Assembly (NCBI RefSeq): GCF_037911135.1
Contig: NZ_JBBLYU010000001.1
Coordinates: 2,108,001-2,172,000 of the forward strand
DNA length: 64,000 nucleotides
Direction of reading: 5' to 3'
DNA from: Phaeobacter sp. A36a-5a
GTDB lineage: Bacteria > Pseudomonadota > Alphaproteobacteria > Rhodobacterales > Rhodobacteraceae
Part shown: positions 37,059 to 46,326 of the stretch, piece after piece
Layout of the letters: each line of letters begins with the position of its first letter
Position numbering within the stretch: position 1 is the first letter of the stretch
Notes under the pieces: generated by a model
The model's input: the letters and a program-made list of their open reading frames with translations, nothing else
Databases searched by the model: none
What the model was told of the DNA's origin: nothing
Made by a program: the position numbers and the translations under genes

Positions 37059-38519
37059 ATGACAGCACGGGCCATCATGATCCAAGGCACCGGCAGCAAT
37101 GTCGGCAAATCAATGATTGTCGCGGGGCTGGCGCGTGCCTTTGTGCGCCGGGGCCTGTCAGTGGCGCCATTCAAACCGCAGAACATGTCCAACAATGCCG
37201 CGGTCACGCCCGAGGGCGGTGAGATCGGCCGCGCGCAGGCGTTGCAGGCACGGGCCGCGATGCGCCCGCCTCATACCGATATGAACCCCGTGCTGCTGAA
37301 ACCGGAGACGGAAACCGGCGCGCAGGTGATCGTACAGGGCAAGCGGCGCGGCACCCAGGCGGCAGGCTCCTTCATGCGCGACAAGACCGGCCTGCTGGAG
37401 GCCGCCTTGGAGAGCTTTCGCAGGTTGGCGGCGGATGTCGATCTGGTCCTGATCGAGGGCGCCGGATCCCCGGCGGAGACCAACCTGCGCCGGGGTGATA
37501 TCGCCAATATGGGATTTGCCTGCGCGGCGGATGTGCCGGTGGTGCTGGTGGGCGACATTCACCGGGGTGGTGTGATTGCACAGATCGTCGGCACCCATAC
37601 GGTGCTGGAGCCGCAGGATCTGGCGCGGATCAAGGGCTTTGCCGTCAACCGGTTCCGCGGCGACCGCAGCCTGTTTGATGCCGGTCGCGATGATATCGCC
37701 GCACGCACCGGCTGGCCGTCGCTGGGGGTGATCCCCTGGTTCTGGGAGGCCTGGAAACTGCCGGCCGAGGATATGATGGACATCGCCTCGCACCGGGGGG
37801 GCGCCTGCAAGATCGTGGTGCCGCAGTTGGAGCGGATGGCGAATTTCGACGACCTCGACCCGCTGGCGGCAGAGCCCAATGTCACGGTTGAGATCGTGCC
37901 CGCCGGGCGCGCCCTGCCCGGCGACGCGGATCTGGTTCTGATCCCCGGCAGCAAATCCACCATTGGCGATCTCACCTATCTGCGGGCGCAGGGCTGGGAC
38001 ATTGATATCCTGGCGCATTACCGGCGCGGCGGCCATGTGATGGGGCTCTGCGGCGGCTACCAGATGCTGGGGCAGACAATTGATGATCCTGATGGTGTCG
38101 ATGGCCGACCGGGCAAGGTGGCCGGGCTGGGCCTGCTGGATGTGCATACCGTGATGGCGGGCGAAAAGCGGGTGACGCTGACCGAAGCGGTGACCCGCGA
38201 CGGCAATCTGCCGGTTAGCGGTTACGAGATCCACATGGGCCGCACCGATGGCGCGGATTGCGCCCGCGCCTGGCTCAGCATTGAGGGCCGTCTGGAAGGG
38301 GCCGTATCGCCGGATGGGCGCGTGCGTGGCTCATATCTGCATGGTCTGTTCAGCTCGGATGCGTTCCGGGCGTCGGTCCTATCTGGTCTGGGGCATGAGA
38401 GCGTTGCAGGCTATGACGACGGGGTCGAGGCCACGCTGGATGCGCTGGCGGCCCATCTGGAGGACTGCATGGATCTGGACGCGCTGCTGGCGCTGGCCGA
38501 ACCGGTCCGGGGCGCATAG
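37059..38519 (+). CDS. cobQ: Cobyric acid synthase
   Basis: A 486-residue enzyme of late cobalamin synthesis that amidates four side chains of adenosylcobyrinic a,c-diamide. N-terminal ATP-binding domain [21 protein letters not shown]-terminal triad-type glutamine amidotransferase with Cys in [12 protein letters not shown] (~residue 335) and the late motif [12 protein letters not shown] at 37059 has AAAGAGG 6 nt upstream; GTG at 37020 is the alternative. No other cob gene is adjacent, so it is separated from the main pathway cluster. Confidence 0.94.
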   Translation: MTARAIMIQGTGSNVGKSMIVAGLARAFVRRGLSVAPFKPQNMSNNAAVTPEGGEIGRAQALQARAAMRPPHTDMNPVLLKPETETGAQVIVQGKRRGTQAAGSFMRDKTGLLEAALESFRRLAADVDLVLIEGAGSPAETNLRRGDIANMGFACAADVPVVLVGDIHRGGVIAQIVGTHTVLEPQDLARIKGFAVNRFRGDRSLFDAGRDDIAARTGWPSLGVIPWFWEAWKLPAEDMMDIASHRGGACKIVVPQLERMANFDDLDPLAAEPNVTVEIVPAGRALPGDADLVLIPGSKSTIGDLTYLRAQGWDIDILAHYRRGGHVMGLCGGYQMLGQTIDDPDGVDGRPGKVAGLGLLDVHTVMAGEKRVTLTEAVTRDGNLPVSGYEIHMGRTDGADCARAWLSIEGRLEGAVSPDGRVRGSYLHGLFSSDAFRASVLSGLGHESVAGYDDGVEATLDALAAHLEDCMDLDALLALAEPVRGA

Positions 38520-38581
38520 GCGCGATGAGCGCAGCTATGGTGTCGCCAGAGACGCGCGCCAGTGGATCGGTTGGGATCTGA

Positions 38582-39913
38582 TCAGAGCAGGTTCTGGGCC
38601 GACAGGGCGCGGTGGATCTCGCGGCGCACCAGTTTGCGGACGTTGCGGGTGATCCGCTCACCCAGGGCGCCCTGCAACTCCTCGCGGACGATTTCGGAGA
38701 CCAGCTCGCGCAGGGCCTGTTCATCCAGAATGCCCTCGTCGGCGCTGAACCCCGCCAGCGCCTCCAGCGCGGTGTCGGTGACAGCGGTTTCGGCCAGATC
38801 GCGGTGACCGTCGGGGGGACTGTCAGGGGCCTGCGCCGCAACTGCGCCCTCCTCCGTGATCTCTTCCGGGTCTTCGCTGACGGGCGTCTCCTGCGCCTCG
38901 CGGTGCGAGCTATCAGCCTCTATCCCCGCCTCCGGTTCTGCGATCTGATTCTCCTCCGGGGTCTCGGCCTGCGGTGCCGAAGCGGCCAGCTGAACCTCCT
39001 CAGCGGCCTCCGCGTCACTGTCCTGATCCTCCCAGGCGAGGGTCTCCAGATCGCTGCCGGCATAGGGCGTATCGCGGGAGCCATCCGGCTCCCAGAGCAC
39101 GGGGCGGGCTGAGTTTGCAGCCTCCATCTCGGCCAGTTTCTGCACCACGGCGCCCACCTTCGGGTTCAGCTGGGCATGTGGTTTCACCATAACCGCTGGC
39201 GCCTCTGTCTCGGGCCGGCGTTCGGGTGCGTGTTCGGGCCTGTGCTCAGGTGCGTGGCCGGTGGTGGCGGCCGCCTGATAGAGCGTGGCAGAGGGGTCGG
39301 TCCAGGGCGCGCCGGCGCTGCGCGCAGCAGCAGCCGGTTGCGGCGCGGGCTTGGCCGCATCAGCGGCAGCCTTGGCGGCATCAGCGGCGGTTGCGGCGGC
39401 GATACCGTTGAAAAACGCCAGATCCTCATGGCCGGGATCATTGTCATGCAGCGCCAGCCCCTGCGCGATACGGTCCTGCGGCTCATCCCAGAACTCAATC
39501 GCATCAACGGCCATCAGCGCCTCGAAACGCGCCTTGCCGGATGTCGCGGCATCAGAGGCCTGCTGCGAAACCGGTGCGGTGTCCGCGTCCTCGGCATCCT
39601 GGGTAATCGGCCTGTCAGCCACGAATGTATCGGCAATCGGCGTATCGGCGATGGGCGCAAGCTTGTTCTCGGGGACGCGCAGGGCCGGAGTCAGAACCAG
39701 CCGTGTTACCGGCTGACTGCTGTTGGCGGTGTCCGCTTTCGGCTGCACGCCCGTGTCGCGGTGGATCCGCTGCGGCTGGGCGATCTGGGCGGCCAATGCC
39801 ACCTCGCCCCCCTTGCCAAGCCGGGGATCAGCCGTGCGACTGTCCTCGCTCACCAGACGGCGGATCGATGACAGGACGTCTTCAATTTCAGCTTGGGTAA
39901 CCGGTTCGGACAT
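38582..39913 (-). CDS. PopZ-like polar organising protein (DUF2497 type), putative
   Basis: A 443-residue protein with the layout of PopZ: a short N-terminal helix (EIEDVLSSIRRLVSED, residues ~9-24; compare the M-E-E-I-L-x-S-I-R-R-I-I-S-E-D pattern of DUF2497), a ~350-residue acidic Ala/Pro/Glu-rich disordered linker, and a C-terminal helical block (~385-440; LRELVSEIVREELQGALGER, then RNVRKLVRREIHRALS). Position directly downstream of tolC supports it: in Caulobacter popZ neighbours the TolC-type rsaFb. PopZ forms polymer condensates at cell poles that hold the chromosome origin through ParB. The linker is far longer than the ~80 residues of Caulobacter PopZ. valS, usual next neighbour, is absent. 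Confidence 0.65.
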   Translation of the reverse strand: MSEPVTQAEIEDVLSSIRRLVSEDSRTADPRLGKGGEVALAAQIAQPQRIHRDTGVQPKADTANSSQPVTRLVLTPALRVPENKLAPIADTPIADTFVADRPITQDAEDADTAPVSQQASDAATSGKARFEALMAVDAIEFWDEPQDRIAQGLALHDNDPGHEDLAFFNGIAAATAADAAKAAADAAKPAPQPAAAARSAGAPWTDPSATLYQAAATTGHAPEHRPEHAPERRPETEAPAVMVKPHAQLNPKVGAVVQKLAEMEAANSARPVLWEPDGSRDTPYAGSDLETLAWEDQDSDAEAAEEVQLAASAPQAETPEENQIAEPEAGIEADSSHREAQETPVSEDPEEITEEGAVAAQAPDSPPDGHRDLAETAVTDTALEALAGFSADEGILDEQALRELVSEIVREELQGALGERITRNVRKLVRREIHRALSAQNLL

Positions 39914-40042
39914 TTTTGCTTATCACTCTCGCCTCTTGAGGCTGAGTGTAGCGATCTGTCCCGGTTCAGACAACCGTGTGAATTAAGCGGTTTTTAAGGA
40001 GGCCCGCCGCTGCGGACCCCCGGTCGAGCGCTCAGCGAGGTC

Positions 40043-41461
40043 TCAGTTCTTGCCCAGAGCGCGCATCACGCGGTCCAGATCCTTGCTGCGCTGGCTGACA
40101 TGGGCCGGCGCATCCTTGACCAGATTGTAATAGAGCGTCGGATCGTAGATTTCGACAGCCAGACCAAGGTGTTCTGCGGTCAGAAGCCCCTGCGCCTGCA
40201 ACAGCGCATAGGCCGCCAGCACCTGATTGGCGCGGGACTGCACGCGGTCGGTCTGGGCGTTCAGCAGCTCCTGCTCGGCTTCGAGCACGTCGAGCGTGGT
40301 TCGCGCGCCCAGCGTTGCCTCCTCGCGGACACCGTCAAAGGCGACCCGCGCGGCGCGGACGCGCTCATTCGAGGACACCAGGCTGGCGCGCGCGGTTTCC
40401 AGTGCCACAAAGGCCGCCGATACATCCTGTGTCACGCCGCGCTGGGTGGTGATCAGGGCACCGCGTTCGGCCTGAAGACGGGCAATGCTGGCACGGCGCG
40501 CCGAGGCCAGAGAGCCGCCGGAATAGAGCCGCTGTGACAGCGTCACGCTGGCGCCGGAGGTGTCGCGCGTTCCCGGCCCGCTGGCGTCAGAGGCATGGGT
40601 GGCATTGGCTCGCAATGTGACCGATGGCCCGAGGTTGCGGGTGTTGCTCTGCGAGGCGTAATCCGCAGCCTTTACCGCGTGTTGCTGCGACAGCAGGCTG
40701 GGGTGATTGCGCATCGCGATGGCTTCTGCCGATTGCAGCGAGGCCACGCGCTGCGGCAGCGGCGGCTGGCCGGCAATCGTCCCCGGCGCATTGCCAACAG
40801 CCTGAACATAGGTCGCACGGGCATTGCGCAGGTCGCCCTGGCTTTCGATCAGGCTGGCCTGCGCGCCGGCCACGCGGCTTTCGGCCAGAGCCACATCGGT
40901 CCGGGTGACTTCGCCCACTTCAAAGCGGTCATTGGCGGCGCGCAGTTCCTCGCGCAGCAGCCGCAGGTTGTTGCTGCGCAGCGCCACGGTCTCCTGTTGC
41001 AGCAGCACGTTCACATAGGCCTGGACGGCGGCAAAAAGCACCTGCTGTTCAACGTCGAGCAAGGCCTGACGCGTCGCCAGAACGGTCTCCTGCGCGGCGA
41101 GCTGGCTGAGCCGGGAGACCCCGTTGTCAAACAGCAGCCAGCTGACATCGATGCCGGTAGACAGGGTCGAATCATGGTTGGAGCTGGCAATGGTGCCGTT
41201 GCCATTGCGCACATACTGACGCTCTGCCCGGGCAACCCAGTCGACCACCGGACGCAGGCGCGCCACTGCGGCGGCAACGTTTTCGTCCTGCGCGCGCAGC
41301 AGGGCGCGGTTCTGTTCCAGCAGGCCGCTGGTCTTGTAGGCGCCGATCATCGCATCCGAGAGATTGTCGGCAGCAGCCTGTTTCGGAGCACCCAGCAGCA
41401 GTGCCGCGCTTCCTGCGAAGACGAAGGCCTTGACCAGGTTTGCCGTCAGTTTATTGCGCAT
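40043..41461 (-). CDS. tolC: TolC-family outer membrane efflux/secretion channel
   Basis: A 472-residue outer membrane protein: signal peptide (AFVFAGSAALLLGAPKQAAA), two OEP repeats of long helices and strands (first DNLSDAMIGAYKTSGLLEQN…; second RNHPSLLSQQHAVKAADYA…), and the TYVQAVGNAPG and GARTTLDVLEAEQELLNAQ motifs typical for TolC. It serves type I secretion and drug efflux by docking to inner membrane pumps; no adaptor or ABC gene is adjacent. It lies 139 bp downstream of pcm on the same strand. Confidence 0.95.
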   Translation of the reverse strand: MRNKLTANLVKAFVFAGSAALLLGAPKQAAADNLSDAMIGAYKTSGLLEQNRALLRAQDENVAAAVARLRPVVDWVARAERQYVRNGNGTIASSNHDSTLSTGIDVSWLLFDNGVSRLSQLAAQETVLATRQALLDVEQQVLFAAVQAYVNVLLQQETVALRSNNLRLLREELRAANDRFEVGEVTRTDVALAESRVAGAQASLIESQGDLRNARATYVQAVGNAPGTIAGQPPLPQRVASLQSAEAIAMRNHPSLLSQQHAVKAADYASQSNTRNLGPSVTLRANATHASDASGPGTRDTSGASVTLSQRLYSGGSLASARRASIARLQAERGALITTQRGVTQDVSAAFVALETARASLVSSNERVRAARVAFDGVREEATLGARTTLDVLEAEQELLNAQTDRVQSRANQVLAAYALLQAQGLLTAEHLGLAVEIYDPTLYYNLVKDAPAHVSQRSKDLDRVMRALGKN

Positions 41462-41600
41462 CTTAAGCCTCTTGTGATCCGGCCTACCGACGCGGCAGTA
41501 CCGTTCTGCTCTCTCTGGCGCACAGGGGTCTCAGGCGCCGATCTGTCACGATCCGCCCGGACCAAGGTCAGCGCGGATCACCTGTGAACTCTCTGACGGA

Positions 41601-42254
41601 TCAGAGAGCGAATTCTTCAACAGCCGCAAAACCGGGCAGCACCGGGGCGCCCGCATTAAAGGCCAGACGCCAGGAGATCTGGCCGCCGGTCTTATAGCCG
41701 ACTTTGACCTCTCCCAGCGGACCGGACATGAAGATTGCTGCCATCCGGCCGCCATCCTTCAGCTGATCCAGCAGCGCCTCCGGCAGGGTTTCCACCCCCC
41801 CCTCGACGATCATGACATCATAGGGGCCGTGTTCTGCGGCGCCCTCGACCAGCGCACCGGTGTGCACGATCGCATTGTCGGCGCCAACGGCCGACAGCTG
41901 GCCCTGCGCTTCGCTCGCCAGGGTCTCGTCTTCCTCGACGCCGATCACCATCTGCGCCACCCGCGCGATCACCGCGGTGGAATAGCCCAGACCGCAGGCC
42001 ACATCGAGCACCAGCTCATCCGGCTGCACGTCAACCGCATCCAGGATCTTGCCCAGGGTGCGCGGCTCCAGCAGCACCCGACCGGGTCCGATATCCAGAT
42101 TGCCATCGGCATAAGCCGCCTCGCGCTGCGCATCGGCAACAAAGGCTTCGCGCGGCACGGCCAGCATGGCTTCGATGATCGGGAACTTGGTGACATCCGA
42201 CGGGCGGATCTGCGTGTCGACCATCATGCGGCGACGTTCGGCAAAGTCAGTCAT
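41601..42254 (-). CDS. pcm: Protein-L-isoaspartate O-methyltransferase family
   Basis: A 217-residue SAM-dependent methyltransferase (VLDVACGLGYSTAVIARVAQ as motif I; residues ~78-97) with the PCMT N-terminal MVDTQIRPSDVTKFPIIEAM. This shorter alphaproteobacterial branch, always beside tolC, begins differently from E. coli Pcm and its repair activity is not established, so the substrate may differ. Confidence 0.88.
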   Translation of the reverse strand: MTDFAERRRMMVDTQIRPSDVTKFPIIEAMLAVPREAFVADAQREAAYADGNLDIGPGRVLLEPRTLGKILDAVDVQPDELVLDVACGLGYSTAVIARVAQMVIGVEEDETLASEAQGQLSAVGADNAIVHTGALVEGAAEHGPYDVMIVEGGVETLPEALLDQLKDGGRMAAIFMSGPLGEVKVGYKTGGQISWRLAFNAGAPVLPGFAAVEEFAL

Positions 42255-42359
42255 ATGCTAAACTCATCTGTTCAGTCAGTTGCTGTGGTTGTGCCACATC
42301 CGGGACATGGCGGCAACGGGCGGGCGCGCATTTCTGCTGCGTTGTGGCGGGTGAGACGC

Positions 42360-42875
42360 CTATTTCTTTTTCACGAATTTGGTCAGGATGACGATGCGCT
42401 GCCCCTCGACCCGGCCTTCGATATGTTCGGGGTTGTCGGCAACAAGGGAGATATTGCGCACGGCGGTGCCACGTTTGGCGGTAAAGCCTGCGCCCTTCAC
42501 CGGCAGATCCTTGATCAGCACCACGCTGTCGCCGTGGGCCAGCGGCGCGCCATTGCTGTCGCGGTGGGCGCCGGGCTGAGGTGCCGCATCGACCCAGGCG
42601 CGCGTGTCCTCGTCAAGCCAGAGCTGATCGGAGAGATCCCGCGCCCAGTCCTGATCCGACAACCGCGCCAGCAGACGGGCCGCCAGCACCTGAACCGCAG
42701 GCGTTTCTGACCACATCGCCGAGGACAGGCAGCGCATATGTGCCGGATCCGGATCGCCCGTCACCTGCGCAGCGCAGGTCTGGCAGATGGCAACCTCGCC
42801 CAGCTGGCCCTCGGGGGCGCCAGCGACCTCATGGGTGACAAGCGGCGTTTCGGCGGCACATAGGGCGCAGGACAT
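42360..42875 (-). CDS. PhnA-family zinc-ribbon protein
   Basis: A 171-residue protein: N-terminal zinc ribbon (CALCAAETPLVTHEV…CQTC, residues ~3-34) and the C-terminal PhnA barrel (SVVLIKDLPVKGAGFTAKRG, ending EGQRIVILTKFVKKK). Named after the E. coli gene near phosphonate genes, but not required for phosphonate use; role unknown. AAGGAGC 8 nt before ATG decides the start. Confidence 0.88.
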   Translation of the reverse strand: MSCALCAAETPLVTHEVAGAPEGQLGEVAICQTCAAQVTGDPDPAHMRCLSSAMWSETPAVQVLAARLLARLSDQDWARDLSDQLWLDEDTRAWVDAAPQPGAHRDSNGAPLAHGDSVVLIKDLPVKGAGFTAKRGTAVRNISLVADNPEHIEGRVEGQRIVILTKFVKKK

Positions 42876-43129
42876 CGGCAAAGCTCCTTCAGGACAGGGT
42901 TGCCCCTGCTTTAGGCGAGCGGACCGACAAAGAAAACCGCGAAAGAAAAGCGCCCGCGTGGAGGCGCGGGCGAGTTGGGATGCAGCACGGAGACCTGCTG
43001 CGGGTCCACAGGGGAACGGGGGTACTCGTAAACGCAAACTTGCGGAGGCGGGGGAATGCGGGCTCGGTTGGAGGTACCCGGCCTGCATTTCCGGCCTGCA
43101 TCTCCGGCCTGTATCGCCGGCGCGGGCGG

Positions 43130-43441
43130 CTAGCCTGCGCAGGAGGCGCAGAACGGCGTGGTCGGATGCTCGCGCAGGTGGCTGTCGGTGATGCGATCAC
43201 CACAGATCTGGCAGTAGCCATAGGAGCCTTCGTCAAGCCGGGCCAGAGCGCAGTCGATATCCCGGCGCAGTTCCAGCCATTTGCGGCTGAGCAGCGCCTC
43301 CGACGGCTGCGCGACTGCCGGGCTGGCGCGGCGCGGCGTCATCGGCACGACGTTGCCCGCGGCATCCCCGAAAGCGGCGCCAACGGCAGGCAGGCCATTG
43401 CGAAGATGTGTCAGTATGTCTTTCTGAGCGGCGTGGTTCAT
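43130..43441 (-). CDS. DksA/TraR-type C4 zinc-finger protein
   Basis: A 103-residue protein with the C-terminal finger C-x2-C-x17-C-x2-C (YCQICGDRITDSHLREHPTT, then FCASC) and a coiled helix before it (LLSRKWLELRRDIDCALARL). Such proteins bind the RNA polymerase secondary channel. It is shorter than DksA (~150) and lacks the acidic coiled-coil tip DxxDxA of DksA proper, so it may be a competitor or specialised variant. Confidence 0.82.
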   Translation of the reverse strand: MNHAAQKDILTHLRNGLPAVGAAFGDAAGNVVPMTPRRASPAVAQPSEALLSRKWLELRRDIDCALARLDEGSYGYCQICGDRITDSHLREHPTTPFCASCAG

Positions 43442-43685
43442 TGAGAAATCCTCCCCGGATCGGTGACAGGTTGTACTGACGAAAATTGATCGACCCGACT
43501 CAACCTATGCGGTTTTGACCGAAAGTGGTACTCACCGGATATGGGGGATGGGGTCGGCGCGGGCGACGGGCAGCCGGGGCGGCGGCGGTCGTGAAAATGC
43601 CGCCGATATATCGCCCCGCAAACCACTGGAACGCGCGCCGCGCGCTTGCTATCTGTTGGGCAAGATCGACCACGGGAGACATGCG

Positions 43686-43835
43686 ATGATCCGAACCGCC
43701 CTGACCGCCCTCGCCCTGACGGGCGCGCTGTTTGGCCTGACCGCCTGCGAAACCACCAAAGGCGCCGGCCGCGACATTTCCAAAGCCGGCCAGGCGATTA
43801 GCGGCGCCGCACAGGACGTGCAGAACAGCTTCTGA
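43686..43835 (+). CDS. Entericidin-like small lipoprotein
   Basis: A 49-residue lipoprotein: MIRTALTALALTGALFGLTA then C (lipobox L-T-A-C, residue 21) and a 28-residue mature part (ETTKGAGRDISKAGQAISGA...) with the repeating small-residue helix of entericidin A/B-family proteins. Start preceded by GGGAGAC; an earlier ATG hits a stop after one codon. Terminator follows at 43861. Confidence 0.85.
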   Translation: MIRTALTALALTGALFGLTACETTKGAGRDISKAGQAISGAAQDVQNSF

Positions 43836-43860
43836 CGACGGGATTCAAAAGATGTGGAAA

Positions 43861-43890
43861 CGCCCGGTTTGCCGCCGGGCGATTTTGTTT
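43861..43890 (+). terminator. Intrinsic terminator after the entericidin gene
   Basis: CGCCCGG (43861-43867) / CCGGGCG (43875-43881), followed by ATTTTGTTT. Confidence 0.8.
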
Positions 43891-43903
43891 GGCCTGCGGG
43901 GCC

Positions 43904-44143
43904 TCAGATGCCGAGCATCGCCTTGGCCTCAGCCAGGGTCTGAACCGAGGCATCATGATCGCCCGAGTCATGCAGGCTCTGCCCCTCGTCGCGCAGTTCC
44001 TGAACGGTTGCCAGATCCGCCTCCGACAGTTCGGTGCCCGCGGCCAGAGCGGCGTCGATGGCGGCAATGTCGGCAGGGCATTGTCCGGCCAGAAGCGGCG
44101 ACGCCAAGAGGGTGATCGCGGCGGCTAAAGTCAGCTGTTTCAT
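43904..44143 (-). CDS. Small periplasmic protein, unknown function
   Basis: A 79-residue protein with a signal peptide (MKQLTLAAAITLLASPLLAG) and a ~58-residue acidic helical mature part with one cysteine (QCPADIAAIDAALAAGTELS…). GGAGGAGG just upstream is a very strong ribosome site, fixing the start. No family known to me. Confidence 0.75.
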   Translation of the reverse strand: MKQLTLAAAITLLASPLLAGQCPADIAAIDAALAAGTELSEADLATVQELRDEGQSLHDSGDHDASVQTLAEAKAMLGI

Positions 44144-44502
44144 GGTGTCCTCCTCCCCAGATGAACGGGGTGGAGGATAGCACGGAACGGGTGGGTTTTC
44201 AGCGGGTTGGTGCGCAGACGCCGCGGATGGGCTGAGAGTGGCGCATGGGGTTTGGAGAGGAGCGGCGGTTGGCCGACAGCGTAGGGCGAGACTGCCCTGC
44301 GGCGACAACGTCTCCCTTTTTTGAGGCAACCCACCGCCCCCTCCCCCCGGTATAGCAAGGTTTAGATCAGCACGCGGAGGGCAGCGCCCGGCCCGGCGGG
44401 GTGGGAAGCGAAGCGCCCGCCCCGTGGGGGCGGAAGCGAAGCGCCCGCCCCGGGGGGGGGGCGGGCGCGGCCCGGCCTGACGACCGGGCTTCCAGTTGAC
44501 GA
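44144..44502. other. Intergenic region at the edge of the AIPR gene
   Basis: This 359-bp gap has no credible gene. It holds the promoter of the small periplasmic gene and, at its AIPR-side end, the GC-rich repeat at 44404-44461 beyond which base composition drops sharply. Confidence 0.6.
44404..44461. repeat. 21-bp direct repeat and G10 run
   Basis: GGAAGCGAAGCGCCCGCCCC plus G occurs at 44404-44424 and 44432-44452, then ten consecutive G (44452-44461). It lies 42 bp from the AIPR stop codon, at the boundary between GC-rich core and AT-rich insert. Confidence 0.85.
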
Positions 44503-46212
44503 CTATTTCATCGCTTTAACTGCAACCCTCATAGTCTGAAGGAGGCTTTGGTTTCTCAATTGGTCACGCGATAGTTGCTCGTTACCTGAAATTTCTTCAC
44601 AAAGAGAGTTCATCAACTTAATATCACCTTCTAGGTTTGAGCGGACAAAGCCCTGCATCTTTGAGCAGAGCTTGAGAACTTTTTTGCTATTCAAGTAGCT
44701 CCCTTCTCCGTCATCAAAGTAAACCTTCAAAGCCATCATAAGGTGCCACTTTAGATTACTAAATCTCGGGTCAATCTTTTGATTACTAAAAAGCAAAAAG
44801 ATCCGATAGTATGCTAACGCTGCAGTATGATAAATCTCTTCTTTGTAATCAGGATTAAAAATGTGTTCATTCAGTTCGCCCGTGAGTCTGTTTGGGTAGC
44901 GACTTGCAAGGTCTGGGCGCTCGAGAAATAGCGCGCCCACACAACGAGCCAAGTGCTTGACATCAAAAATTCGAATAGCGGGGATCCCCCGCCCTGAATA
45001 TTGATTCTTGCGGCGCTCGAAATACAAACGTTGATCATCCGGCTCCTCTCTCGCCGCGAAATACTTCTCAATGTTCTTTACAGTTTCGATTGTCGCCAAG
45101 AATTGTTCATCTTGAACTTTAGATTGCCGGTTCGTGGATCGAACAATATCCTCCAAGAACACTGGCTCTCTAGCGTGAACCACTTTTATCATTAAGTTCG
45201 CATGATCCCCAATCTTCTCCCGATTATCAAATAGCACGTTAGAAGTCTGGCACCCGTTAATAATCTGAAAATCCCTCATGAACAAATCGACACCCTGAGG
45301 TCGAACATCTGGCGAAACTATAGTAACCCCGTTGTTCATGACACCGAAACGCTTCTGCTTTTCAGGATCGCAAATTGTTTCAGCTATCTCTGAATTAACA
45401 TCATTATCGCTTCCTATGTAGTCTCGCACGTTCTCGTCAAATATGTTTTGCCTTAACTTCCCTTCCTCGTCAGAAAGAATATTTCTAACAAAGTCCTTTG
45501 CAGAAACTGTAGCAACGTAACTGGCATCAATTTCCGGGGCAGCCGGGAATGCAGCCAAGCCAATGGTTTTTATCTGAGCTTCGACAGTACCGCTACTCGC
45601 TATCCACATCGAGTTTACAACATTTCTGTCAGCTTGAACGACATCAACATTTTGGAAGTACCCAGAGTCCGCAATAGCGCACTGAAGGTTTTCAAACGCA
45701 GCCACTATCTCCCTGTCTATTGACCGGTTAGCCGTCGTTGCAAAGTACGCTTGGACATCTGGGCGACCATTAGTGATCACACCGACAAAATCAAAGAGGA
45801 GAAGAAACATCTCCCGCGATTCTTGAAGCTTATCTGACAGAGGGAACTTTGGTCTTTCTGAGAGAAAGTCCTGGATCGCAATATTGAAAGTATTTATTTC
45901 TTTTTTCTGCCAAGCTTCAGAAGTTTTAGCCTGGGTAAAAACGACGGTCACATTGACGTCTCTGCGCCTATCCTTCAGGGTGGCGATCAATTCTTCTTTG
46001 GTGCTTACGTAGGCATCGTCAACGACAATCAACACACCATCTACGCCGGAGTCGTCTCCTTCGAAGATCAAGTCTTCGGGTTCAACATTGTCGGAGGACA
46101 ACTTCCTCAAAGCAATAAAATTTACAAACGCCTCAAACAGAGTTGGATCATCGTAAGTGTTTGGGTATTGCTGTCTATAATTCTTTAAGTGTGACTTGAC
46201 GACAAGATGCAT
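44503..46212 (-). CDS. AIPR-family (abortive phage infection) protein
   Basis: A 569-residue protein with the AIPR signature: NIFDENVRDYIGSDNDVNSE (~256-275), FGVMNNGVTIVSPD (~289-302) and FQIINGCQTSNVLFDN (~314-330), known from the lactococcal abortive-infection AbiR-type proteins. The N-terminal 100 residues contain GVDGVLIV (D58) and FTQAKTSEAW (Q94-x-K96), a spacing like the D...(E/Q)xK core of PD-(D/E)xK nucleases. The gene is AT-rich (e.g. 20 G/C of 60 at 44581-44640) against GC-rich neighbours, implying horizontal gain. ATG with AAGAGG ~8 nt upstream. It stands alone, 114 bp after lepA on the same strand; no partner toxin, methylase or recombinase is adjacent. Confidence 0.85.
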   Translation of the reverse strand: MHLVVKSHLKNYRQQYPNTYDDPTLFEAFVNFIALRKLSSDNVEPEDLIFEGDDSGVDGVLIVVDDAYVSTKEELIATLKDRRRDVNVTVVFTQAKTSEAWQKKEINTFNIAIQDFLSERPKFPLSDKLQESREMFLLLFDFVGVITNGRPDVQAYFATTANRSIDREIVAAFENLQCAIADSGYFQNVDVVQADRNVVNSMWIASSGTVEAQIKTIGLAAFPAAPEIDASYVATVSAKDFVRNILSDEEGKLRQNIFDENVRDYIGSDNDVNSEIAETICDPEKQKRFGVMNNGVTIVSPDVRPQGVDLFMRDFQIINGCQTSNVLFDNREKIGDHANLMIKVVHAREPVFLEDIVRSTNRQSKVQDEQFLATIETVKNIEKYFAAREEPDDQRLYFERRKNQYSGRGIPAIRIFDVKHLARCVGALFLERPDLASRYPNRLTGELNEHIFNPDYKEEIYHTAALAYYRIFLLFSNQKIDPRFSNLKWHLMMALKVYFDDGEGSYLNSKKVLKLCSKMQGFVRSNLEGDIKLMNSLCEEISGNEQLSRDQLRNQSLLQTMRVAVKAMK

Positions 46213-46326
46213 TGAGGAACCTCTTCTTGATACCCCTCAACTATCCACAGAGCGCACCCGATGCAACACCCGCTTTGAGTGTTTCTTTCGTCAATCCTAA
46301 AACAGAGAATTGAGGCGTGGCCAGCC

